Source: Porphyromonas uenonis DSM 23387 = JCM 13868
Lineage (GTDB): Bacteria > Bacteroidota > Bacteroidia > Bacteroidales > Porphyromonadaceae
Assembly: GCF_000482365.1 (NCBI RefSeq)
Contig: NZ_AXVC01000024.1
Location: 1-64,000, forward strand
Length of the DNA stretch: 64,000 bases
Direction: 5' to 3'
A program made the translations under genes and the position numbers. The notes under the pieces are model-generated. The model saw only the letters and a program-made list of their open reading frames with translations, ran no database searches and was not told the DNA's origin. Positions 43,257-52,121 of this stretch are shown piece after piece. Position 1 is the first letter of the stretch, and the number at the start of each line of letters is the position of its first letter.

Positions 43257-44465
43257 TTAAGCTTTACGGTGAGCGATCAACTTGCGTACGGGGTAGACAG
43301 CGGCTAGGTAGCCAACGGCAAAAACCAGCAAAAGCACGACGAGTAGATCCGTCAGACGTACAGCTACTGGATAAGGCTGCGACTCCAAAGCTAGATCCAT
43401 CGTAAGCCACCCATAGCGTATCTGTAGCAAGCAAAGGGTGATGCCGATAGCTATGCCCGTGACGGCACCAATGAGCGTGACCATCAGCCCCTCCAGCTGG
43501 AAGGTACGTCTGATCTCCCGTGGAGTCTCGCCGAGAGCGTGTAGGATCGCTATATCCTCCTGCTTCGAGATGAGGAGCATCGAGATACTTGCCATCACAT
43601 TGTAGGCAGCTAGTAGGAGGATAAAGGCAAAGATAAGCGACGTGATCCACTTCTCGATAGATACGAGGCGCATCAAGTGCGGTTGCTGCTCAGGTCTGTT
43701 GCGAACGATGTATTCATCGCCCAGCGTCGTCGCTATGGCTTTCTGTACGGCTCCTTCGTCGGCTCCCTCAGCTAGCTGCAGAGCCAGACCGTGCGCTTGG
43801 TTTTCGTCCAGCATCAGCAGCGAACGTAGCTCAGAGAGCGGTACGAAGATAGAGTTATCGTAGACTACATTGTCCGTAAAAAGCACCGAAACGGGCACCC
43901 CCTGCGACCGCCTCAGCGAAGTCATAGGCATGATCGGGTTGATGTATCCCTTGCGCTTAGGGAGCGTGATGACGAGCGGATCTGTGTCGTGCGCTATCGC
44001 GTTTAGGTTGATCGCTATCGAGGCACCCAGATTGTATTGCCCAGGATGTATCGCTATGTCGCCACTGTAAATATATTTGTCCATCTGAGAGATGCGCAGA
44101 TAAGAGCTGTCGACACCGTAGAGATGCGCCGCCGAGAAGCTCTCTCCCTCACTACGGCTCACCAGCCCCTCGCCCCATACGAGCGGAGCGATGGCCTCTA
44201 TCCCCTTTATCGAAGAGATCTCTTTGGTCACCACACTCTGGTCAAAGGGCGCTTCGTTCCCCTTCGTGATCAGTAGCTGAGGATCCAGCCCGACCACCTT
44301 GTCGAGGATCATCTGCTCATAGCCATTGTATATGGATAGCACGCAGATCATCGTCATCGACACCACGGCAATCGCCAGCACGCTCACGCGGGTGACGATA
44401 TTGATGGCACCGAGCTTCTTGTGGGCAAAGAGGTACCGCCAGGCGATAAAGAGGGGCAGACGCAT
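43257..44465 (-). CDS. LolC/LolE-type ABC permease (FtsX family)
   Basis: This is a 402-aa permease with one N-terminal span (VSVLAIAVVSMTMICVLSIYNGY), a large periplasmic domain, and three C-terminal spans (ITSLIFAFILLLAAYNVMAS, VTLIGAVTGIAIG, LLVVLLLVFAVGYLAAVYP). The SISMLLISKQEDIAILHALG segment is typical of lipoprotein-releasing permeases. A second member begins at 63805. The ATPase is not adjacent. Confidence 0.9.
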   Translation of the reverse strand: MRLPLFIAWRYLFAHKKLGAINIVTRVSVLAIAVVSMTMICVLSIYNGYEQMILDKVVGLDPQLLITKGNEAPFDQSVVTKEISSIKGIEAIAPLVWGEGLVSRSEGESFSAAHLYGVDSSYLRISQMDKYIYSGDIAIHPGQYNLGASIAINLNAIAHDTDPLVITLPKRKGYINPIMPMTSLRRSQGVPVSVLFTDNVVYDNSIFVPLSELRSLLMLDENQAHGLALQLAEGADEGAVQKAIATTLGDEYIVRNRPEQQPHLMRLVSIEKWITSLIFAFILLLAAYNVMASISMLLISKQEDIAILHALGETPREIRRTFQLEGLMVTLIGAVTGIAIGITLCLLQIRYGWLTMDLALESQPYPVAVRLTDLLVVLLLVFAVGYLAAVYPVRKLIAHRKA

Positions 44466-44487
44466 CGTGTGGAGCTAGCGAATCAAT

Positions 44488-44829
44488 TTATTGCTCTAGT
44501 AGCTTGTCGATGCGCTCCAGATAGTCTAGCGAGTCATCTATATGGTACTCCATCTCGGGGATGACACGTAGCTGCTTGCCCGTGCGCTGACCCAGCTCGT
44601 AACGGTAGCTACCGGCGTTGTCCTGTATGTACTTAAGTAGCTCGTCAGCACGCTCCGAGGGAAAGATGCTCAGGTAAATGTGAGCTCTGCTCAGGTCGGA
44701 GGTAACCCGTACGAGGGTGACGCTCACCAGTACGCCACGTAGCTGCTGCGTGAGCGGACGAAAGATCTCTCCCATCTCCTTCTGTATCAGTCGTGCTATC
44801 TTTTGTTGTCTTCTTGTATCCATAGTCAT
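44488..44829 (-). CDS. rbfA: Ribosome-binding factor A
   Basis: This 113-aa KH-like protein is needed for late 30S maturation at the 16S 5' end. It has an N-terminal RRQQKIARLIQKEMGEIF and the KH core VRVTSDLSRAHIYLSIF. The C-terminus is IPEMEYHIDDSLDYLERI, the family signature. It lies 22 bp before the permease gene, so they are co-transcribed. Confidence 0.96.
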   Translation of the reverse strand: MTMDTRRQQKIARLIQKEMGEIFRPLTQQLRGVLVSVTLVRVTSDLSRAHIYLSIFPSERADELLKYIQDNAGSYRYELGQRTGKQLRVIPEMEYHIDDSLDYLERIDKLLEQ

Positions 44830-44844
44830 CTGTCGTTATGCATA

Positions 44845-44852
44845 CAAAGATA
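44845..44852 (-). promoter_or_regulatory. -7 box of rbfA
   Basis: CAAAGATA reads TATCTTTG on the minus strand, 16 bp upstream of ATG 44829. Confidence 0.45.
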
Positions 44853-44878
44853 GCAATTAGTGAGGAGAGAGGTGAGAT

Positions 44879-44960
44879 GTTAGACTTTAGAGGTTAGAAA
44901 TTAGAGATTAGCTAGTTTTTCTAGTGGCACTAGTGCCTCTAGCTAACTGCCAACCGCGCT
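44879..44960. repeat. Short-repeat island (TTAGAGGTTAG / CTAGTGGCACTAGTGC)
   Basis: GAGGTTAGAAATTAGAGATTAG (the complement of TCTAATTTCTAACC units) is followed by CTAGTGGCACTAGTGC and AACTGCCAACC. It combines the same three repeat words seen in the islands at 13945 and 35274. Confidence 0.75.
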
Positions 44961-45021
44961 CTATACGGACGCTCGAAGAGTGTAGGGATACACGTTTCGC
45001 TTTGATACACCTTATATATAG

Positions 45022-45057
45022 AGAGAGGGGACACCCAGCAGTGGGAGCCCCCTCTCA
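45022..45057 (-). terminator. Hairpin downstream of the BspA-like gene
   Basis: GAGAGGGG (45023-45030) pairs with CCCCTCTC (45049-45056), with an inner CCC/GGG pairing. It sits 31 bp after the stop. The T-run is weak. Confidence 0.6.
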
Positions 45058-45087
45058 TAGTGTATTGCGCTAGCCTAGTAGTGTCGC

Positions 45088-48000
45088 TTATCTAGCTATG
45101 TAGATACGCTCAGCGTGATCGCCCACGATGACGATGTAGCCACCTGCGGGGTAGTCGCTTAGAGAGAGCGTACAGCTACCCTCGGCACTGCATAGACCAC
45201 TGTAGAGGAGTCCTCCAGCTAGATCGTATAGTCTGACGATCTGGCCATCGGCAGCACCCGTGATCTGTAGCATAGCACCCTCCACGATGAGGCGTAGAGC
45301 ACCCGTCAGAGGCTGTGGCTCGATAGAGGTGTAGACGACACCCTTGCCCTCGTTGGCACCCCCTGCGTAGTCGTAGACGGTCCAGTTCTTAGACGTGGTG
45401 ACGCTGAGGAAGCGGTCCTCAAAGCGATTGCCCTCCTTGGCGTTCTTCGTATCGATCGCCATAAAGTCTGCCTTGTCCTCAGGATTGCGCTGAGGCAGTG
45501 CGTTGACGATCTGCTCCATAGCGTTAGCTCCGATCTGATTGTTGTAGATATGTAGTGAGGTCAGCTTTGGCATACCCGTCACATCTACAGAGGTGAGCTC
45601 ATTGTCATAGAGGAAGAGAGCCGTCAGGTTCGGCATCTTCGTCCACTCAATAGTGTTAAGCTTATTATGAGCTAAGATGACCGACTCGAGGAGCGCCGAC
45701 TTGGAGAGGTCTAGCTTGGTGAGTTGGTTCTCTGGTAGGTATAACGTCGTCAAGTGAGGAGCTCCCGTCACATCGATCTTGGTGAGGTGACACTGAGTAG
45801 CCATGAGCGTAGCAATGTCGCCACGTATCGTGATCGTAGGCTGCTCGACGATCATATCCTTGCCCTCGATACGTACACCCTCGATCTTGGAGGCGTTGTT
45901 GTCTACGTTGAGCGCGACGATGAAGATCTTCTCTCCTGCTGGTATCGTAGTCGTCATCGTGATGACACCCTCAGTCACAGGTGTATCACCCTCCATGATG
46001 GTGCCAAAGTCACTCCACATAGCTGCCTTCTTGTAGTTATTAGCTGAGCCAACAGGTACGACCAGCGTAGCGAGCTTGAGATTGATCTCTCCAAAAGGAC
46101 TCTCGCCCGTGTAGTCTGCGCTGACAGGCTCAGACATCAGAGCGACCACCTTGCGTAGGTTAGCACAGTGGTAGAAAGCGTAGTCGCCCAGCTCCTTCAG
46201 ATTGGCGGGCAGGATCACCTCCGTGAGCGACTCATTGCGCTGGAAGGCACGTGCAGCGATAGCTGTCACCTGCGCTGGGATAGCTGCAAGAGGGCTAAGC
46301 GCCTCAGGATATGCCACGAGCGTCTTCAGATCAGCCGAGTAGAGCGTCTTGCCCTGTACAGCATAGTGCGTATTGCCTGTAGCGACCGAGTACTCCTCGA
46401 GCGACTTGCAGCGCATGAAGGCACCTGGTCCAAAAGTCTCTAGCGAAGCAGGCAGGTCGACCTTCTTTAGCTTGCTCGACCCCTGGAAAGCACTCTCACC
46501 GATCTCTTTGAGTCCCTCGGGCAGCGTCAGCGTCACAAGACCTACGGCACCAGCGGCCGCGTCCTTCTCGATCTTCGTCACACTCGTTGGGAGCGTGTAG
46601 CTCTCACCACGCAGTGCTGCGTAGCAGACGAGACGCGTACCATCGGCTGAGAGGAGGACATTGTCCACCACCTTGTAGTACTCATTGGCCGAAGCCATGA
46701 CAAACTTAGAGAGCCCCGTGCAGTAGCCGAAAGCATCGCTCGCTACCGACTCAATGCTCTGCGGGAAGGTGAAGCTCTGTAGCGCAAAGTTGTTCCAGAA
46801 AGCACGACTGCCGATAGATCTGAGGCGCTTGTTAGTGACCACCTCCGCAAGATTCTCACAGTTTTGGAAGGCACCCTCTTCGATCGTCTCTAGAGCTTCC
46901 GGGAGTACGACACGCTTGACATCTTTATTGAGGAAAGCAAACGACTTGATCGTCCGTACGCGGTTCAGCACTTTGTCGTGAGACATATCTATATCCGTCT
47001 CAGGGCCACTCCAAGAGACCAGAGTGCGACCCTCATCCTCGAGCTTGTAAGAGGTAGGGTTGATCTGACTATTATCCTCTAGAGGGAGGTAGTTCTTGAA
47101 GGCATTCCACGTGGTAGTCTGAGCTTTGTAGGTCTCGACCGACTCAGCAGGGACATAGAGCGTCGCATTGTACTTCTTTGTTTGATAGAAGATCATACGT
47201 CCCCCTAGTGGAGTAGTCATATGATTGCGAAACTCTAGGAGCGAGTTCATATAGCTAAAGCAACCATCCCCGAGCTTCGTAATGGTAGACGGCACAGAGA
47301 CTTTCGCAATGCTGGCACAGTGGCTGATGGCATCCTGGCCGATCTCCTCAATGCCCTCCTCGAAGGTCACCTCCGTGATGTAGTTAGACTGGTAGAATGC
47401 AGAGTCAGCCACCACGCGGATAGTGCCGGGTATCGTGATGGAACCCGCTAGAGCCTTGCTCTCAAAGAAAGCCTTGCGACCCATCTCAGTCAGCTTCTTG
47501 CTAAACTTGATAGACTTTAGATACTGTGAGTAGGCAAACGCGTAGTCCCCGATGCGGGTCACGCTCTCAGGGATCGTAAAGCTCTCGCCACTTGTCGCGG
47601 AGGGGTAAGCAATCAGTGTCGTGCCAGTAGCGTTGTAGAGGACACCGTCCACCACCTTGTAGTAGCTATTGGACCCCGCCAGTTGATAGCTCTTGATTCC
47701 CTGACAATTGACCACAAAAGCCTCACCAATAGACTTTACAGAGGCTGGCAAGCGCAGAGTCTGTAGCTGAGGACAGCGGTAGAAAGCCTCCGAAGCAATC
47801 TCCTCGAGACCCTCCGCAAAGACGATCTCTGTCAGCCCTGCACACTCATAGATCGCATTGAAGCCGATCTTGCGTAGTGATGCAGAGAAGACAATACGCT
47901 GTATTTGTCCCTTGTAAGCGAATGCGTTAGGCGCGATCTCGGTCACCTGACGCAGCTTAGCATCAGAGGTGAAGTCGATCTCCTGCTCATTGCCTAGCCA

Positions 48001-48111
48001 CTTGACGAGGCAGGTACCCTTGAGCTGGTACGATTCGGCTGGATAGTCAGCCCGTGCACCGACGGCGCAGAGCAGAGCCAGCAAGGTGAATAGAAGTAGT
48101 TTTGATTTCAT
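45088..48111 (-). CDS. BspA-like leucine-rich repeat surface protein
   Basis: This is a 1007-aa protein with a signal peptide (LLLFTLLALLCAVGARA). About 25 LRR_5 (BspA/TpLRR) units of the form LTEIVFAEGLEEIASEAFYRC follow, in two similar halves of about 340 residues, each beginning SYQL..GTCLVKW or SYKLEDEGRTLVSW. After residue 720 a classical LRR set appears (LTKLDLSKSALLESVIL). A C-terminal 75-residue domain (VRLYDLAGGLLYSG, YPAGGYIVIVGD) resembles a type IX sorting domain. BspA proteins bind host matrix or other bacteria; that role is inferred. The internal duplication is clear. Confidence 0.9.
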   Translation of the reverse strand: MKSKLLLFTLLALLCAVGARADYPAESYQLKGTCLVKWLGNEQEIDFTSDAKLRQVTEIAPNAFAYKGQIQRIVFSASLRKIGFNAIYECAGLTEIVFAEGLEEIASEAFYRCPQLQTLRLPASVKSIGEAFVVNCQGIKSYQLAGSNSYYKVVDGVLYNATGTTLIAYPSATSGESFTIPESVTRIGDYAFAYSQYLKSIKFSKKLTEMGRKAFFESKALAGSITIPGTIRVVADSAFYQSNYITEVTFEEGIEEIGQDAISHCASIAKVSVPSTITKLGDGCFSYMNSLLEFRNHMTTPLGGRMIFYQTKKYNATLYVPAESVETYKAQTTTWNAFKNYLPLEDNSQINPTSYKLEDEGRTLVSWSGPETDIDMSHDKVLNRVRTIKSFAFLNKDVKRVVLPEALETIEEGAFQNCENLAEVVTNKRLRSIGSRAFWNNFALQSFTFPQSIESVASDAFGYCTGLSKFVMASANEYYKVVDNVLLSADGTRLVCYAALRGESYTLPTSVTKIEKDAAAGAVGLVTLTLPEGLKEIGESAFQGSSKLKKVDLPASLETFGPGAFMRCKSLEEYSVATGNTHYAVQGKTLYSADLKTLVAYPEALSPLAAIPAQVTAIAARAFQRNESLTEVILPANLKELGDYAFYHCANLRKVVALMSEPVSADYTGESPFGEINLKLATLVVPVGSANNYKKAAMWSDFGTIMEGDTPVTEGVITMTTTIPAGEKIFIVALNVDNNASKIEGVRIEGKDMIVEQPTITIRGDIATLMATQCHLTKIDVTGAPHLTTLYLPENQLTKLDLSKSALLESVILAHNKLNTIEWTKMPNLTALFLYDNELTSVDVTGMPKLTSLHIYNNQIGANAMEQIVNALPQRNPEDKADFMAIDTKNAKEGNRFEDRFLSVTTSKNWTVYDYAGGANEGKGVVYTSIEPQPLTGALRLIVEGAMLQITGAADGQIVRLYDLAGGLLYSGLCSAEGSCTLSLSDYPAGGYIVIVGDHAERIYIAR

Positions 48112-48209
48112 AAGATATAAGTGATTTGTTTAGTCTGTGTACTTGCCTAGTGTGTATGCAGCGATGCTGTACGTACAGCGTCGTCACGTACGGTACCACT
48201 GCGTGATGC

Positions 48210-48240
48210 CAAATGTACCAAAACTTGTCCAACTAAGCAA
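48210..48240 (-). promoter_or_regulatory. Promoter of the BspA-like gene
   Basis: CAAATGTA (48210-48217) reads TACATTTG on the minus strand. CAAAG near 48238 gives CTTTG as a -33 box with about 20 bp spacing. Confidence 0.5.
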
Positions 48241-48287
48241 AGCCCTTGCCCCCACCTCAACTCCGTACACCGCTTACTCGTCTCATC

Positions 48288-48458
48288 TAACCTCTAATTC
48301 CTAATCTCTAATCCCCAACCTCTAATCTCTAATCTCCCCCCCAATCTCTAACCTCTAATCTCTAATTTCTAACCTCTAATCCCCCCCCCAATCTCTAACC
48401 CCCAACCTCTAATCTCTAACCTCTAATCTCTAATTTCTAACCTCTAATCTCCCCCCCC
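48288..48458. repeat. TCTAATCTC repeat array with poly-C tracts
   Basis: Some twenty imperfect copies of CTAATCTCTAACCT-type words are interrupted by C-tracts of 7 (48336-48342), 9 (48381-48389) and 9 (48451-48459). No gene is present. It lies between the divergent promoters of the BspA-like gene and the restriction-modification operon. Confidence 0.85.
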
Positions 48459-48652
48459 CTAGGAAATGGCCCAATTCCTACCTAGGAAATGACCAAATAG
48501 CTACCTAGGAAATGGCCAAATTCTTCGGACTTATTTTTTGATTCCTCCGAAGTTTCATTTGATTCCTCCGAAGAATTTTTTCTTTCCTACCTAGGAAATA
48601 AAAAATTCCTAGGTAGCTATTTGGCAAATTCCTACCTAGGAATTCGATAGCT
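48459..48652. repeat. Palindrome-rich dispersed element, copy C
   Basis: The core at 48518-48580 has two 21-bp units (GATTCCTCCGAAG-TTTCATTT type), in the same orientation as copy B. It is flanked by CCTACCTAGGAA palindromes on both sides. Short TTAGAAATTAG repeats follow to 48690. Confidence 0.85.
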
Positions 48653-48861
48653 AGGTAGACGTTAGAAATTAGAGACTAAAAATTAGACGAAACGACTAGC
48701 CCCATGTATGGACGCACGGGACGTGTAACGGCTGTAGGGACGCACGATCTGTGCGTCCGTTGTAGTACAGCAAGACGTGAGTCTCTACAAGCGGTTACTC
48801 GTCTCGCTTTTGACACATCCACAGAGCCCTCGTCACCCACCGTCTGCTCCTTATTTATTAG

Positions 48862-48869
48862 TACCTTTG
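48862..48869 (+). promoter_or_regulatory. -7 box of the restriction-modification operon
   Basis: TACCTTTG lies 57 bp upstream of ATG 48926. It supports that start over the open frame from 48704. Confidence 0.5.
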
Positions 48870-48925
48870 GGGCTCGAGGTGAGGCACGCCTCTCGCTACT
48901 CAACAATCAACCGAACACACAACCT

Positions 48926-50971
48926 ATGGCACTGGTAACACAATCTGTCGAACCCAATATAGCTAAGCTCCTAAATGGTCAACTCGAGGAGTATGGCTTA
49001 GACTACAAGCCCGAGCAGGACCCGCTCAATAGTCAGATAGACAATGCCCTCAAGCAGTATGCCTCCAAGCAAGGTGGCGCAGGTGGTAATCGCCCTGATG
49101 CGAAGCTACTCCTACAAGACAAGTACGGCACGACCTATCCAATACTCATTGAGTACAAAGGCTATAAGGACAGGCTCGTCAAGCTCAACGCCTCGGGACA
49201 GGTGGACAACACGAAAGGTAAGGGAGAGCCAAACTATAAGAACATCAACGACTATGCCGTCAATGGTGCCGTGCACTATGCCAATGCCCTCCTACACTAT
49301 ACAGATTATACTAAGGTCATAGCCATCGGTGCCACAGGGTACAAAGATGGGCAGGGCGAGCTTCACGACCAAATCGGGGTCTACCTAGTCTCTAAGGACA
49401 ACTACGGTGCGGGACAGGAGGTAGGCTCCTATACCGATCTCTCATTCCTGAGCCGAGACTACTTCGATGACTTTATCGAGCGTGTCAAGACGCTGAGCTT
49501 ATCGCCCGAAGAGCTCCAGAAGATCAAGGAGCAACGAGAGCGAGAGATCGAAGTCAGCCTCACAAAGCTCAACAACGACATCTATCAAACCGAAAAGGGC
49601 CTAGGCGAAAACGACCGCATCTACCTTGTCGCAGCAACGATCATGGCAACCCTTGGGGTGCCAGGCCGTGTGAAGCCACTAGAGTCTAGCGAGCTCCAGT
49701 GCTCCAATGAGGTGGGCAATCGGGACGGCGACATTATGATTCGCAAGATAGAGGCCTTCCTCAGAGAGAAGAGTATCCCACAAGATAAGCAGGAGTACAT
49801 CGTACGCCAGTTGCAGAACACGCTCACCACAGAGCAGATCAATAAGATAGACAATGACGAGACCCAGCTCAAGCGTGTCTTTAATAAGATCGTAGACGAC
49901 CTCGGCATATACTACAAGATAGGGTTGACGACCGACTTCACGGGCAAGCTCTTTAACGAGATGTACTCTTGGCTAGGATTCTCCCAAGACAAACTCAACG
50001 ATGTCGTCCTCACCCCCTCTTATGTTGCTCAGCTCCTCGTACGGCTCACGGGGGTCAACAAGGATTCCTACGTCTGGGACTTTGCGACTGGATCGGCTGG
50101 ACTACTAGTAGCCGCTATGAATGAGATGCTCCGAGACGCTCGTAACACTATCTCCTCACCCGAAGAGCTAGCTCGTAAGGAGCGACATATCAAGGCGGAG
50201 CAACTACTCGGACTAGAGAAGCTCGCCAACGTCTACATGCTCGCCGTACTCAATATGATACTCATGGGCGATGGTAGCTCCAACATCATCAACAAAGACT
50301 CTCTCAAAGACTTCAACGGCAAGTATGGCTATGGCAAGACCGACGAGTCGTTTCCCGCTGACGCCTTCATCCTCAATCCTCCCTACTCAGCAGAGGGGTG
50401 TGGTATGGTCTTCGTAGAGCGTGCCCTCAAGATGATGTCGCATGGCTATGCAGCGATCATCATACAGAGCTCTGCAGGGAGTGGCAAGGCGCGAGAGTTC
50501 AACGAGCGCATCCTCCGCCACAACACACTCCTCGCTAGTATCAAGATGCCGATAGACCTCTTCCTAGGCAAGTCTAGCGTACAGACCAATGTCTACCTCT
50601 TTCAGGTAGCCAAGCGACACGACCCCAAGTCCATTGTTCGCTTTATAGACTTTTCCAACGATGGCTATACACGAACCAATCGCAAGAAAGCGAGCAATAA
50701 CCTACGTGACACCGATAGAGCCAAGGAACGCTACGAGGAGGTGGTCAACCTCGCACTCCATGGCAAGCAATACCTCAAGATCTTTACCGAGGAGGAGTAC
50801 TACGAGGGTACCATAGACCCCAAGAGCGGAGCCGACTGGAATCAGTCCGCCCCCATCGATACCCGCCCCACACTCCAAGACTTCAAGAAGACTATCTCCG
50901 ACTACCTCGCCTGGGAAGTCTCTAATCTCATCAAGAACCAACCCACAGACGAAGAGACGCTGGGAAAATAG
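48926..50971 (+). CDS. BcgI-like fused restriction endonuclease / N6-adenine methyltransferase
   Basis: This is a 681-aa protein. The N-terminal region (about residues 45-80) shows a PD-(D/E)xK nuclease pattern: PDAKLLLQ followed by YPILIEYKGYKD. The C-terminal half is an HsdM-type adenine methyltransferase, with the SAM motif WDFATGSAGLLVAAM and the catalytic motif LNPPYSAEG. With a separate two-TRD specificity subunit downstream, the layout is that of BcgI-like type IIB systems, where one subunit both cuts and methylates. I choose ATG 48926 (MALVTQSVEP) because a -7 box lies between 48704 and it. Confidence 0.85.
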   Translation: MALVTQSVEPNIAKLLNGQLEEYGLDYKPEQDPLNSQIDNALKQYASKQGGAGGNRPDAKLLLQDKYGTTYPILIEYKGYKDRLVKLNASGQVDNTKGKGEPNYKNINDYAVNGAVHYANALLHYTDYTKVIAIGATGYKDGQGELHDQIGVYLVSKDNYGAGQEVGSYTDLSFLSRDYFDDFIERVKTLSLSPEELQKIKEQREREIEVSLTKLNNDIYQTEKGLGENDRIYLVAATIMATLGVPGRVKPLESSELQCSNEVGNRDGDIMIRKIEAFLREKSIPQDKQEYIVRQLQNTLTTEQINKIDNDETQLKRVFNKIVDDLGIYYKIGLTTDFTGKLFNEMYSWLGFSQDKLNDVVLTPSYVAQLLVRLTGVNKDSYVWDFATGSAGLLVAAMNEMLRDARNTISSPEELARKERHIKAEQLLGLEKLANVYMLAVLNMILMGDGSSNIINKDSLKDFNGKYGYGKTDESFPADAFILNPPYSAEGCGMVFVERALKMMSHGYAAIIIQSSAGSGKAREFNERILRHNTLLASIKMPIDLFLGKSSVQTNVYLFQVAKRHDPKSIVRFIDFSNDGYTRTNRKKASNNLRDTDRAKERYEEVVNLALHGKQYLKIFTEEEYYEGTIDPKSGADWNQSAPIDTRPTLQDFKKTISDYLAWEVSNLIKNQPTDEETLGK

Positions 50972-50988
50972 ACGCCCCACTCAACAAG

Positions 50989-52116
50989 ATGCTCTCAGGC
51001 GTTGAGTGGGGCGAATATAGGATCGGAGACCTGTTTGAAAGAGTAAGTACTTTAAAGTTACCCTACAAGGCGAAAGACCTACCAAGCAGTCCCGAAGGAG
51101 AGTTTGATCTCCCATGCTTGACTTCTAGCTTTATGAACCAGGGGTTGAACTATTATGTTCCTAAGAGTGGGGCTACAATTTTGCAAAGCGTCATTTCGAT
51201 ACCATCGAATAGCGATGTGTACAGAGCCTATTATCAGTCTGCCCCTTTTACTGTCCTTTCCGATGCTTATGCGATAAGGTGGATTTATGAGGAGGGACAC
51301 CCTTCTAGTGAGTTATATTTGTTTTTGGTGAGTTGCATCAATAAGGTCACAGATCTACCTATATACTCATACAAAAACAAGTTAGGAGGATGGAATGTTG
51401 TAAGGAAGAAGTATATCCAGCTCCCCACCCGAGATGGGAAGATAAACTTTGAGTTTATGGAGCGATTTGTGGCTGAGCTGAAAGCTCAGCGGGTGGCTGA
51501 GCTGAAAGCGTATCTTACTGTCACTGGTCTATCCGACTACACACTCACTCCCGAGGAGCAACAAGCTATCCAACACTTCCAGGAGGACAACCTACAGTGG
51601 CATGACTACCGACTAGGTGACCTATTTGAAGTCAAGGGAACTTTAAGCTTTAACAAAGAGGCTCTTGTATCTGGAGCTGAGTATGACTACGTCACACGCA
51701 CATCTCAAAACCAAGGAATACTACAAACAACAGCTTTTGTGAATAAGGAGAACCTAAACGAAGCTGGGACGTGGAGCCTAGGTTTGCTTCAAATGGACTT
51801 CTTTTATAGAAAACGACAATGGTATGCTGGACAGTTTGTACGGAAGGTAGTCTTCAAAGAACAACTCCCGAGCGGGAGCATTCACTTCTTCACAACAGTA
51901 TTGAACGCATTGAAGCCTAAGCTTCTGTCCGTATTAGTTCGAGACGTCAATAAAACGTTTTTAGACTCTTACATCCAGCTCCCCGTGAGCTCAGACAAGC
52001 CAGACTATACTCAGATGGAGACTTTCATTCGAGCTATCGAGAAGCTCGTGATCCGAGACGTAGTCCTCTATGCCGATCGAGAGCTAGCCGCCACCCAGCA
52101 AGTAATCAACCAGTAG
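50989..52116 (+). CDS. Restriction-modification specificity subunit (two TRDs)
   Basis: This is a 375-aa protein with two target-recognition domains, beginning EWGEYRIGDLFERVSTLKL (residue 6) and WHDYRLGDLFEVKGTLSF (about 204). Helical spacers (FVAELKAQRVAELKAYL) separate them. HsdS or BcgI-B subunits are built this way, and the two halves read the two parts of a split site. The recognition sequence cannot be predicted. It lies 17 bp after the methyltransferase-nuclease gene. Base use is more AT-rich than in the neighbours, a sign of TRD exchange. Confidence 0.88.
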   Translation: MLSGVEWGEYRIGDLFERVSTLKLPYKAKDLPSSPEGEFDLPCLTSSFMNQGLNYYVPKSGATILQSVISIPSNSDVYRAYYQSAPFTVLSDAYAIRWIYEEGHPSSELYLFLVSCINKVTDLPIYSYKNKLGGWNVVRKKYIQLPTRDGKINFEFMERFVAELKAQRVAELKAYLTVTGLSDYTLTPEEQQAIQHFQEDNLQWHDYRLGDLFEVKGTLSFNKEALVSGAEYDYVTRTSQNQGILQTTAFVNKENLNEAGTWSLGLLQMDFFYRKRQWYAGQFVRKVVFKEQLPSGSIHFFTTVLNALKPKLLSVLVRDVNKTFLDSYIQLPVSSDKPDYTQMETFIRAIEKLVIRDVVLYADRELAATQQVINQ

Positions 52117-52121
52117 TCCCT

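Noticed and set aside
48704-48925. N-terminal extension of the restriction-modification protein
   Set aside because: A consensus -7 box lies within it at 48862-48869, and the text has no similarity to the family.
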